Below are positions 22,293 through 34,100 of a stretch of 64,000 nt of DNA, in pieces; the stretch's first letter is position 1, and each line of letters starts with the position of its first letter. Position numbers and translations under genes: made by a program. Where the stretch lies: positions 37,555,832-37,619,831 of the forward strand of contig NC_081830.1 of assembly GCF_030867095.1 (NCBI RefSeq), in the 5' to 3' direction. The notes under the pieces were generated by a model. That model worked only from the letters and a program-made list of their open reading frames with translations. It was not told where the DNA came from and made no database searches. The DNA is from Alligator mississippiensis (taxonomy: Eukaryota; Chordata; Crocodylia; Alligatoridae).

Positions 22293-24858
22293 ACTTGGAT
22301 AACTCCACACTCACCTGCATAGTCTTCCTACTTTCAATTTTTATTTTACAGGCTCTGGTTTGAAAAGAAAAAAAGCCTCCGGAGCACCAGAAAATCCTGT
22401 TTCCAGATAAGTAAAAACATGTTGGCATCAACTCAGATCTCAGTGATAGCCAAACAGCCCTCTGGGATTCACTTGTATTGCACACTAGCAAGTTGTGGCA
22501 GATTTTGACTCTGCAGTGATATGCTTTCCACATGCTAGAACTACAGGGCTACCACAGGTGATTTATGAGGAAGCAAATGCTGCTGTTCACTGCAGGATGG
22601 GGAGAGGACCTAAAAGTAAACACCTGATAGCTTTTGAGATGTTCAGACACTGTGGCAATGAGGAATATAAATCCCCTAGATGACACTATCTATTTGTACA
22701 GCACAATGTTCAGAGACCCATTGCATCAGGGCTGAGTGCATGCATGGTAAGGGAGGGTTCCTTGCCTGAAGAGCTTACAAGCAAATGTATAAGATCAAGG
22801 GTCCTTGGATTTTTCTGTACTGAGTCTTCTCGCATCCAGCCATGTGTCCTTCTACTCAGCAACATGGAAAAAGAACGGTGGTCAAATACTACAAAATATG
22901 TATATTAAAATTAGTGTGTATTGTGAACTTCTTCAAGGTAACACTCATACCTCTATTCATGCACCCATTAGGTTTTTTCTGGCACCTCCTATTATATAAT
23001 ATCAACTAAATTGCAAGCCCTTCAAGGCAGATACCTAACCATCTTATATTTACAAAACCTTACCTCTAGGACCATCTAATCATCATCACGATTACAATCC
23101 AGGCTCATGGCACCTGGACTAGATTCCTTGGTTTAGCGCTTCCATCCCAGGGACGTTCTGGGTACAAGATTTAAAACAGGTTTCTCAGTTTTGCTAAGGA
23201 AAGAATCGTGCCTCAGCCAGTACAAAATTTTATGAGATTCAGAGCAGAACTGAGCTATGCACTTGTATTTATAGACAAAAGCGAAAGGAAAACCTGCGGG
23301 GTGATAGATCTGTATGTCTGGACCAGTAGGATTTACCAGCCATTCTCTAATAGATTAGAACCCTAGAAATGGAACACTGCATTAAAGCAGTGAGAAAAAG
23401 AAACATCACCTACTCCTCAGGACCAGATAAAAGCAGTGAAGGCTCCCAGAGAGATGGGAGTTGTATCAGTATATGTCTTAGTCTGTTCTACATTATGTAC
23501 AGTGCCACCCCCTACCTCAAAACCAAGGTGAGGAGACTTTCTACTTAGCTTGCAGACTGGAAAACAGCACCAGGAACTTGACAACTTTGCTCCTGTTGAA
23601 TGTTTCACAACTTTGTTTGAAGCAACAGGTCCATTTGATCCAATTACTTCATTGTTGTCTAGATGACCTCCTGATGGTCACTGTGCTGTGAAGGCCTTAG
23701 GACTGACTGAATTACATATCAATGTTAAGTCAGGAGCAATGGGTACACCCAAGATTCTACAGAATATGGAAAGCATTTTCTTTCTGTACAGTTACTCAAA
23801 TGAAGAAAAGTTTAATGGTAAAATCACAACTACACAAGATAGCGATGTGCCTTTCCAATTGCACAGAAAGAAACTAAAATACAGCGTAGAATATTGTGCC
23901 TTCCAAACTCTACTTCCTGTCTTTGCTTAAAGGTTGAGGTTTCAATATCACAGTAAGGGAGACAGTCTGAACACCTCAATGAGGGAATGTTGAAGATCCC
24001 CCTATTTTGAAACAGGACACCACCCATGAGTCAGATCTGTGAATGCATCAACTTTAGCAGATGCTAGGAATGGCCCATCTGTCTTGTATGGCCAACCAAA
24101 TCACACCAACAAAAATAATAAAGCCTCTAGATTTAGGCCTTCTAGATTTCAAGCCAACCCACAGTCCCCCCACCCTGCCATGCTAAGCCAGACGCTAGCT
24201 TGTAACAAGTTTCCTAACCACTGGGTTAGATCTCAGTCACTTTTTTCATTTGTGTATAGTAACATGTAAAAAATATTGATAATATTACATGGTTGCATAA
24301 GGGCCGACACTTCACAGACACAACAATTTATTTCAAAAGACTCATTTTATATTGAAGATTTAAAAATAGAATTTTAATATTCTAGCAGATGAGCACTGAT
24401 ATTAAAAATGTCATTAAAAGAGTTTGGATGTGGACAAGGGTCAGAGCATTTAACACTGCATCTGGTATGGTCTGTTAACTTAATTCAGTGCCTTTTGCAG
24501 ACTATCTACCCCACCAAACAAATGAACGCCCTATTCAATCTGCATTAAATATATTGGCACAGCAGACTGAAACTGAACTATTAAGTCTGGCATTACAAAC
24601 AGATATTACTCACGCAAAGATGCCCATTTCTGGTATTAATGAGAGAACCTGATTCTGACATACAAGTCAGCTGCTAACTTAGACTGAAGGAACTCCAGGC
24701 TTTGGCCTGAAAGCAGAAGCTGGCTGACAAGATGTCCAATAGAAATAACAGACAACAGGCACAACCAGGAAACGTCACGTGTTAAGATTTAATAATAGTA
24801 ATAATATTTCCAAAACAACAAGAGAGTGCATTATACACAAGACCTGGTATTCAGTGCT

Positions 24859-24864
24859 TTTATT
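24859..24864 (-). terminator. PPP1R7: PPP1R7 polyadenylation signal AATAAA
   Basis: AATAAA on the minus strand about 115 nt after the PPP1R7 stop; cleavage is expected near 24,835-24,848. This would give a short 3' UTR. An ATTAAA at 24,789-24,794 could serve a slightly longer form. Confidence 0.6.
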
Positions 24865-24978
24865 GGCCATTTGCTCTGTAAGTGTCAGTGTACTGAAGTC
24901 TTGGGGAGTGGCAAGTGGATAAAAAACCCAGCTGGGACATTTCTCCAAGGAAGGCAGGCAAGGAGGATAGTGGAAGAT

Positions 24979-25155
24979 TCAGAACCGGACAAACGTGGCA
25001 TCAATCTGCCGGACGGAAGGGAGGGCCAGCATGATTTTGCGTCGGTACTGAGGGTCCTTCTGCAGGGGGTTTCTCTCCAGATACACAGTTTCCAAATTCT
25101 TGGCTCCCTTCAGCTCGTCCAGGTCGCTCCAACTCTCGATGAGATTATCATTCAT
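24979..25155 (-). CDS. PPP1R7: PPP1R7 last exon: final LRR, cap and stop
   Basis: Acceptor GTGCCCCACAG, then MNDNLIESWSDLDELKG, NLETVYLERNPLQKDPQYRR and RQIDATFVRF stop (TGA at 24,981-24,979). Almost identical to human. The pyrimidine tract upstream is interrupted by a GT repeat. Confidence 0.97.
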   Translation of the reverse strand: MNDNLIESWSDLDELKGAKNLETVYLERNPLQKDPQYRRKIMLALPSVRQIDATFVRF

Positions 25156-28100
25156 CTGTGGGGCACACACAAACATACATACACACACACACACACACAC
25201 ACGAACACTCTCAGCAAAGCCTCATTAGTGAGAGCACAGCAAGAGGTTGCCTACAAGGCACTACCCGCTATCTAAAACTGGGAGACAGATACGATAGGCT
25301 GTGACAGCAGACTGGTGAAACCCAGCTGAAAAGGCCTGACACTATTTGATCTTCGGAAACCTTGCTGCTGACTCTTCTACAACATAGCTATTCTTCAACA
25401 TCCATCACAACCCTCTTTGGAATACTAGCTACTGACTTTACTCTAGAGGTGAAACAAACCTTGTCTAATAGGGAAGCTGGGCAAGATCCATGGAAATGCC
25501 TCTGCAGAATGCCCTTGTTCACAGATTGTCCATCTCACTCCATGTAGCATTCAGTTCTTCTGCAGGCTTGAATCCCTTCCTTCAAGATTTTTCTCCACCC
25601 TCCTACATCTAACCCCTAGGTTTTATTTCTTTAATTTGTCCCCAAAAGCCATTATCAAAAAAAAAAATAAAAAAAAAATAAAATAAAAAAAAAATCTGAA
25701 GCTCTGGGCTTCAGGCTTTCTCCATTAAATTATTATTTTCAAAAAGAGTACTCCTGCCTGACAAGGTGAGGCACAAACCTGTACACTGTCTATGCCAGTC
25801 ATTCTCAACAAAGGGTGCCAGGGCAACTGGGGGTGCCACCAGATCTTTTGAAGGGTGCTGCAAGGTGTGAGGAGATAAACACAAGGTCAGGCTTGCCCCT
25901 GCATAGATGATTCTCCATCCCGCTGCACAGGCCCTCTGCAAGGAGGTAAGCGCCACAATATATACAATTATTTTTTTTTAACTGGGTGCCATTCAATTAA
26001 AAAGTTATGGAGGGTCACCTTGAGTCTAATGCGTGGTGCCTTGAGTCCAAAAAGTTTGAGAACCACTGATCTATTATCTGCTCAGATACGATTGGAGCCA
26101 GAAGCAAGTGCCTTGAAGCCCACACCTCTGCACTGCAACAGAACTTTACTGATCTGTGACAGCTCTCTCAAATACTGCTCACCAAAACATACTCCAGTGA
26201 GAAAGCATGATGGTTTCTACAGCACAGGGAGCCCTGGCAGATTACTGCAAACTGTTTGCAGTAAAGCAATGTTCTGCCCCTGAGCTGGCAAAGAGGTGAG
26301 GGTGCAAGCATGCCAAACAGCATCAGCACTGCACCCATGGTCAGAATCCAAACAGAATTCCAGGGGGGAAGGGGTGGTGTGGGAGCTAAAAATGAGGAGC
26401 ATGCCATGTGGCCCCACTGCTCTCAGCGTGGACATGAGGGCTTCACTTCTCTTTTGCTCCTGGCAGCAGAGCCTGAAACTTCAGATGAAATTAATACAGC
26501 AGCAACATCCTCAATCTCAAGATATGGGACCTGGCCTTCTGCAAGGCACTGCTCCTCTTCATCTCAGGTAAGCAAGTCAACTGCACTGAATTCCCTGCAA
26601 CCCCCCAAACTGCAGTTTCTTCTCCAACCTCACAGTCTGCTTCCTTGAGATGCCTTCTTTCAGGGAGCCCAGGGAAAGAAGACTGCACTAACATGAGGGG
26701 CCGTGTTTCAGTAAAGATTGGTTTTGTGATACAGCACAGAACTGGGACTCTGGCGACCGTAGTTCTTGTCTCAGCTCCATCTAATATAGGACCAGTTCTT
26801 CTCCACCTTGCCAAGTTGTTAGTACTGTATGAACAATCTCAGTAAGACAGGGCAGATCCAGGGGGCTGCAGCAGCATGGCCATACATCCCTTTCTGACCA
26901 CAGGGCAGAAGCAGCATCTGGAGACTTTTTTTAGCATCTGGAGACTTTCCCCGAAGATGAGCATTCCTTCCCACCTCCCTTCCCCTTCTTGCTCAGAGGC
27001 ACATCCATCTCCTCCCTTGTCTTCTGCTGTTGTCCTCACTGTCCCAGGGGTGAAGGGAGCTTCTGTCCTGCTCCTGCTGGGCTGTACAGGGGCTGGGCTC
27101 AGCTTGGGACAACAGTAGCAGCAATGGACAGGCAGGTTCCCTCTCCCTGTCTGGTCTCCTTGGGTGTTTCCCACCAGCTGCAGGCAGGCACAGGGAGGTG
27201 GAAGCTACCTGCCCACTGTTGCTGCTGCTGAGACCAGACCCCATGCAACCTAGCTGCAGCAGCTCTAGAGCTCCCCTCCACCCCAGGACAGTGGCATCAG
27301 GAGGAAGGGGGGACGGGGGACAGACAGGCCTCTGAGCAAGGAGAAGGAATTTTTACTTGTTTTGAGGACTTTAAAAGAGTCTCCACCTGCAGCTCCCATG
27401 CTATGGTCTGCCTACCCCAGTGACAAAGGTTGCAGGGGAGGGATGAGATGACGACAGAGGCTGGGGATGGGGATGCAGCCACCCTTACAATGCCAGTTCT
27501 TACTTCCACACCCTCTTTTGTACAGTCCTGGATCTGCTTCTGTCTGCCACTTTTCTCTACCTAACAAACTGATGTACGATATGCCTGCAGCTTACAGCAC
27601 TGGCAAGGTCTGGGATCCTGTCTCTTAGGTACAGGAATTCATTAAATTAGGCTTCACTCCACATTCAGGAAAACTGTAACTGAGGTAGGAACAAGGCTGA
27701 AGTGCTTTGAAGGGAATTCTGGCCTGTTCTCTTCATCACAAAGGATACAGACATGTTGAAATGGAATTCAAGAAAGGGTAAAGTGGGAGGGTACTTTGGA
27801 GAATGTGCTGGAGAAAGGAACTGATGTCTGAACAGAGGTTTACCAAGACACTGTTCCCTACTCTAGCAATGGACTCTTTGCAATGTCAGAATCGTACAGA
27901 ATTAGGTTCCTTCCCTCCTTTGAGCAGTAGCTCTTTCTTATGGGAGCAAAATGCCTGGTGAATGTTCCCACTCTCCCCTTTCAGTTCAATGGGAAGATTT
28001 CAGAAACTTGTGAGGAATGACAAGCCACACTGCATACCAAGCCAACCTGCACTGCTATGCTTTCAGGACTAAAGATGTCACACTAGGCAGGGTGCCCAAG

Positions 28101-31100
28101 CTCCTTGATATATAAAAGGCAGCTCACATTAGCATGAATGAGCCCAGATGGCAGCATAAGTCTGACTGATGCTGTCTGCCAGCTCATATTCAAGGACCGG
28201 AAGAGAACAATACAAGCAGCCAAGATACTGGGCTCCTACTTGATATCATTTCCAACTATTTTTCCAGTCCTGCAAGCCAACCCCCAGTCCAAAGTCTTCA
28301 ATGGTGAAAAGCTCCAAAGGAAGATTAAATTAGAGCAAGCACTAATCAAAACTCTGATGTCTTGGGCACCTCCATTAGGGAGCTGGAGATTTCCTAGGAA
28401 GGCCTGCTGCTATTAGGCAAATGTGCAGACTGTGACACAGCTTCCAACATGGATGCTGTAATACTGAGAATCCAGGGGCTTGTGTGTGCTCCTCTGCTCA
28501 ACCTTTGTGTACTTCCTACTAGACTAAAAGGGGAAAGGAAGAGCTTAATGGTCCAGGATACCACAAAGTACAGTCAGCTCCTTATTAAACTAGCCTGCAG
28601 GAATGGAACTACCTCAAAAGAGAGCTAATGTTTTCAAGGAACAGAGCAGACTGACTTGGCACTTTTAACAGACTTTGGCTCACCACTGCCCTAAAGTCCC
28701 TTGTACCAACTTTTCCTGTTACACAGCCACATTAACGTACAGAAAAGTGGAATTGTGCAACACCCTAGGGCAAGGCTAGACTCTGCATTTCATAACCAAC
28801 ACAGTCAGGATTGCACCAGCTGGATCTCTACCTTAGAGAGAAGGGCCCGAATTATGGGTGTACTACTACTAAAAACTGCAAAATTAATTTAATGTATGGT
28901 AACGTAATTACTTCCCTTCAGCTGGGCAGTTAGGGGAAGATGGCCTTAAAACCTTGTCACCAGAGTAAAGAGAGGACTTGAACAGTCCACTGAGATCTGC
29001 GGAGGAGTGAACCTAAAATCTAAGATATGTACAACCGAGCCTTTTAAAACCTCCCTGAAACTCCCTGTCAAGAAAAGGGATTTCTTTCAACATGAGTATC
29101 TGTGCATGGATATTAATTTCAACAAGGCCTGCACTTACCCAGAATTCCTGGAGCTCTGTTAGATGGCTGATATTTTCGATCTTTTTGATTCTATTGGATG
29201 CAATGTCCAGCATTGTAAGTTTATTCTAAAGCAAGCAAATAAAAACTTTAGATTGATTTTCTTCTCCTCCTCCTCTATCCCGTTTGAATCCCAGGACTAA
29301 ATATTAGAAGCCAGTAATATGTCACTGCCTGCTGTTTGAATGCCTATACTGTACAGCAGCTAATTGGGCCAGGATTGCCCTTGACCAGGGGTTAGGGGCA
29401 TTCGAGCAGTGATGGGCTGAATTAATGGAGCCTGATCAAAGGTGAACCACCACCTGTGACTTGCCACCATGTAGCCCCAATTCCACCCACTGTACCAAGA
29501 TAAAATTCCTTTGTGGGCCATAGGCTGCCAATCCCTGTTTAGGGCTATGAACCATCTGGATATCAGAGAGATTATACATGCAATACGAGAAGATACTTTT
29601 TTTAAACAGAGAAGATAAGTCTTAACATGAGAGCTTCTCAAGTACCTAGAAGCCAAGTCAAACAAATGAAGGCAACTGCTACTTGGTCAATAATTCCAGA
29701 TGAACCAATTCCTCCTGAAGATCAAGCATTTCCTGTAATACCTTAAGACAGGGGTATCAAACTTGCCTGGCCCCATAGACCAGAACAATGATGTGGGACC
29801 AGACCACAAGAAGGATGGATAGCATGAAGCTGGCTTTGCAGGGCAGACTGGGTGTACAGACCCTTTTCCCTCCATGCTGGATCAAGCTAATGCCTGCTGT
29901 GGCCAGTCCAGGACCCCAGGAAGAAGCCCAGCAGCATGGGCACTTGATTGCAGCCATGGAAACAGGTGGCAGTGCTGGGCTTCTTCCCATAGTGGCTGGA
30001 CTGATAGAACTCCAGCCCCACTGCTCTTGCCCAGATGCTTGGTAGCCAAGTCCATGAGAGCTGTAGCGCTGGAGTCCCAGAAGCAACATGGCCTCTTCTC
30101 ATGGGGGTAGCCAAGCCCCTGGGCAAGAGCCCCAGCAGCATTGCAGGAAGAAGCCCAGGACTGCACCATGTTCCCACAGTGGCAGCCAAGCACCCGCAAT
30201 GCTGGGCTTCTTCCCGTGGTTCTGCTGGGGCTTCAACACCGTGAGTCTCACCCAGATGCTTGCCTGCTGCTGCAGGACCTTTTTTCCATCAAGGCCGCAG
30301 GCTGGATGACCCAACTCTGCAAACTAGATCCAACCTGTGGGTCATATGTTTGACACCCCCATCTTCAGATAAGGAATCGCATGTTTCAAATAGAAAGTTT
30401 GGGAATCTACTGAAATTGTGACCGAAGCAGCCTCTCATGTGGCCAGCTTTAAAACTGGAATTTTTTGCACTAAGAAGCCCACAAGTTTCAGATTTATTTC
30501 TGGTCTTGCATATTCAGGGAATCAACTAAATCACTAATTCCCCTGTTCTACAGTGCCACCTGACGGTAAACGGGCAAAAACACACATTATGGGCTTGTCC
30601 ACTACAGCAATCCAAGCCAGAAATACAGAAATTAAAGTGATTAAGAAAGTCACAAAGAAAGGTCTGCCCCCATGGACCCAAGACAACAGCAGTCATCTTG
30701 ATGCCTCTATTGAAAGACTCATGGGCTACTTATTGCTGACAATTCTGCTTTTTACCCAGAATTTAGCTAGCTATACCTTCCACCCAGGTAGCTAGTAGCC
30801 ACGCTGTTACATGGTGTTTCAAGGCAATTAATTTAACTGGCCCTTTCCAACAGTCCACCCTTGACTCCAACTAGCACGCAAGTGCTCCAGCAGAAGTAAA
30901 GAGGTTTCAGCCTTCCAGGCTATTTTTAAATTATGGTTGGTAAGGAACCAAGATTTTTCAAGAGGCTCAACTTTCTATGGGTCTCCTAAAGAAAGAAGCT
31001 GAATGAAAGTCAACAAGAATCTCACATTGTTCTCCAGTCCCTCAATGACTTCTACGCCATTGTGGCTAAGATACAGCTCACGCAAGTTCACCAGGTTCTG

Positions 31101-34100
31101 CAGACCTTCAATCTTGGTTAGGCGATTGCTCTGAAAATGTTAGAGAAGCAAGAGTCACCCAGTGAAGAACCAATGAAACCAGCATAAGTTCTTATGTTTG
31201 TTGGAATTCTCATGTTTATGAAGTCTATAACTCAGCAAGGGCCAACCCTTTTTGTTAGACATGCCACAACTTAAGCCCTGTGCCATCTCCGAGAGCTATT
31301 CTGATCCCCTTCCCCTGCCTGATCCACTGCTCTGCTTTCTGTTCCCTGCCCCCTCCCCAATCTGCTACAAGCCACACACAGAGGTTGCCAGTGCCACTTG
31401 GAGCAAGGGTGCAATAGGTTGGCCATCTGTGATTTGGATAATGCAGATGGAAAGAAAAAGCCATGTGGAGAGGAAGGGCTTGGTTCTGAACTGACATTTG
31501 TAAATTCCGGAGAAGCCAGTGTCCCCGACTCTCCTCTTCCCTATAACGGTTGCAGCCACATGAATACCTTCCATTTGGACTCTTTAGTACACTAAGCAAG
31601 GACTGGATTACTGCTCATTTTAGATTTCCATTTTATGAAACCAATGGAAGGGAGGCTGCACTGATTATAAACATGCACCCAATACATGCTGTTACATGTC
31701 CATCATATGTACCATTGAGTTATAATACATAGTGAAACATTCTGTATCTATAAACTGACTGTTGCCCCTCTAACTAGAACATACATGGTTATTATACCAT
31801 GTTTGGAGTGGGGAAAAGACCATAAGGTACACAAACCAATATTTTATTAGCGCTACATTTGAAAATATAAAACTTAGTACCAGTTCAGAAAGGGTAAACT
31901 CATTTAGCACAGTCCAGTAGACAATCCTTATAATGCTGCAGAAACTAATCCTCTGTCTACTGCTGCTGTGAAGCCTGACCTGTTATAATTTACTAATATT
32001 ACTAAAAAAAAAAAAAAAAATTGTAAACAGAATTTCAGCAGGGAATGCAGAAGTATTTCACTCATCCCCAAAGCATGACACTCATTATCAGATGCATGGA
32101 CTAGAGGGCCAGTTTCAAGGGACATAAAACAAGGTACTAAGCACAGAGGATGTCAGAGTTCTTAGGATAAAAAAAAAATATCTCAAGAGAAGTGCAGACT
32201 TGTTGAAGCAGGTGCTGTTTTAACTCATGCAGCAATTCATGTCTTCCTTTGTGCAGGTGGAATGGAAAGACCCAAGTAGGACCAATACCTGTATACTGAG
32301 CACTGTCAAGTTTGTCAGTGCATCCAAGTTCTGGAGCTTGGTGATTTTGTTCTTCCCCAGGAACAGACTGTCCAGGTTAGTCAGTGTGTCAATATTTTCA
32401 ATTGCCTGTAAAACAACCAGAGGAGGCAATGTTACTAATTCAGGTACCAATACAACCCCAGCCTAGACACCACTAGAGATCTGCTTTAAAAGAGAAAATT
32501 GAGGATGGAAGATACAGAGCCAGCAAACAAGTTTCCTATTCCACACACGTTCCATTCTTCTGGATCTGTGGAGTTGTAAAATGATAATTATTCAAATCGG
32601 AAAACTCATACCCAGGGACTGAGATGTATTCCACCTTGGAGTGTGCAGACGAGCAACCCGAGACATCAGAAACATTAGCAGAGTTGGCACCCTCACCTGG
32701 GGAAAGGGCAGACGGTCTATAGAGAGATGCATTTTTTCTGTTGAAGTTCACATTACTCTTTATAACTCCCAAAGAAACTTAAGTCTGATGGGCAATTCGT
32801 CAGAATGGAGAAGCCATTATCCCAGCTCACGAAGAGCAAACAGAGAGCAGAATGCATTTAGAAAATGCACTTTGTTAATGCAATAAACGACTTCAGGAGA
32901 CAAACATATTGGACTGGCTCCACTTGCCTGCAACAAGAATGGAAATCAGTTTTAAAAGAAAGGATGTTGGAAACTATGGTGTTTGGCATTGTAAAGAACA
33001 TGTTATAGCAAGGGTTGCTACAGCTCTCAGCCATTGCTCTGCTCTGGAGAGTCACAAGCTTGTAAATTTCTGCACATTGCAGAAACATCCAAGGGGAAGC
33101 CTGTTTCCTGGGCCAAGAGCAGTATAAGTAGCAGCATGGTCTAGGAGAGAGAATCCAGTAGGGGAAGAGAGAGGAACTCCCAAATCCTAATCCTGCCAGT
33201 GACTGTGCGGGCAGAACTCTCTCTGTGCCCCAGTTCCCCTACTATGAGTAGCAATAATGCTCTTCTACCTTAAATACTCCTGTATGACAGAGGTGCTGTG
33301 TAGATGCTAAGCCTTACCACTACAAGTACCACCTGTGGCACTGTGATTTAAATGCAGAACTTGTCCTCAGCCCTAGATGGCAGGGAGTGAAGATCTCCCC
33401 GTGGGTGACAAAATGAAGCACACACTTTGTTTCCAAAGATAGGTGTGTCCAGCCCCCTCCTGCAAAGCAAAAACAGCAAGAATAGCAGAGAGAAGACCAT
33501 GAAAGAGGGGAAGTGTAGGGAATCCTTTAAAGAGTAGGGAGGTGGGGATTGACTTTTTTGATGAACAGGTTCTACAGGAAAGCCACTGCTAGATTCAGGG
33601 ATGTTTTAAATAGCCTACTTCAGTACAGTTCACCAGGTGCAGACAGCAGTGAGAGGTGCCAGTTTTGTCCATCACTGGCAGCTCCTGCTGTAGCAATGGG
33701 GAAGACCATGCTTAGGACTTAGGGAAAAGTGAGAACCAACAACCAAACAAATAAAATCCATCTGCTTAAAGCAATGAGAGAGAATCAATGAGTTGCTATA
33801 TTCTAACAAGAATATTATAAAATAGATGTAGATGTGACCTGAGCTGGGAAATTAAGTTAATACAGACATATGCTTTATGATTCTTTTACTTCTAACTTAT
33901 AAGATTCAATGTGAAGATTTACCAGTGCAAGTAAAAAACTTCCTGTCCATTTTTACCATAATATGGACAGACTGAACACAATTTTACTTGCGCCTCCAAA
34001 AAGTTATGAACTCTACGCCAGGAGTCAAGACTGTATTAGTCTCTTTGCTAGTTCCAGGGCTCATGCTTTAGCTCTAATGTATGACGTTGTGTTAGCGTGT

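Larger units (their letters stand above)
10173..24834. other. ANO7-PPP1R7 intergenic interval, no supported gene
   Basis: About 14.6 kb between the 5' end of ANO7 and the 3' end of PPP1R7. It contains hAT-like remnants (11.9-13.0, 20.9-21.2 and 22.1-22.3 kb), a CR1 3' fragment (13.4-14.4 kb), MIR-like scraps, short simple repeats and unclassified AT-rich DNA. The several 60-160 codon open frames have no recognisable domain and no exon-like setting. One short hydrophobic frame at 15,298-15,543 is noted separately. Nothing further is seen in 15.8-20.8 kb or 22.8-24.8 kb beyond scattered repeat scraps. Confidence 0.7.
25156..29138 (-). other. PPP1R7 intron 9
   Basis: About 4 kb holding the CA repeat, the A-rich repeat, the hAT-like copy at 25,796 and a possible MIR scrap at 26,728-26,790. 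The rest (26.0-29.1 kb) includes GC-richer CAGCTGC-rich sequence near 27.0-27.3 kb, but no exon is supported. Confidence 0.7.
29226..31025 (-). other. PPP1R7 intron 8 with two hAT-like elements
   Basis: 1.8 kb containing hAT-like elements at 29,370-29,537 and 29,749-30,361. No other feature recognised in 30.4-31.0 kb. Confidence 0.75.
31131..32288 (-). other. PPP1R7 intron 7
   Basis: Contains a hAT-like remnant (31,237-31,429) and an A17 tract; otherwise AT-rich DNA with nothing recognised. Confidence 0.7.

Noticed and set aside
28138-28416. 92-codon plus-strand frame with a protein-like look (DAVCQLIFKDRKRTIQ)
   Set aside because: No family recognised, single exon inside PPP1R7 intron 9, no splice or promoter context; chance is likelier.
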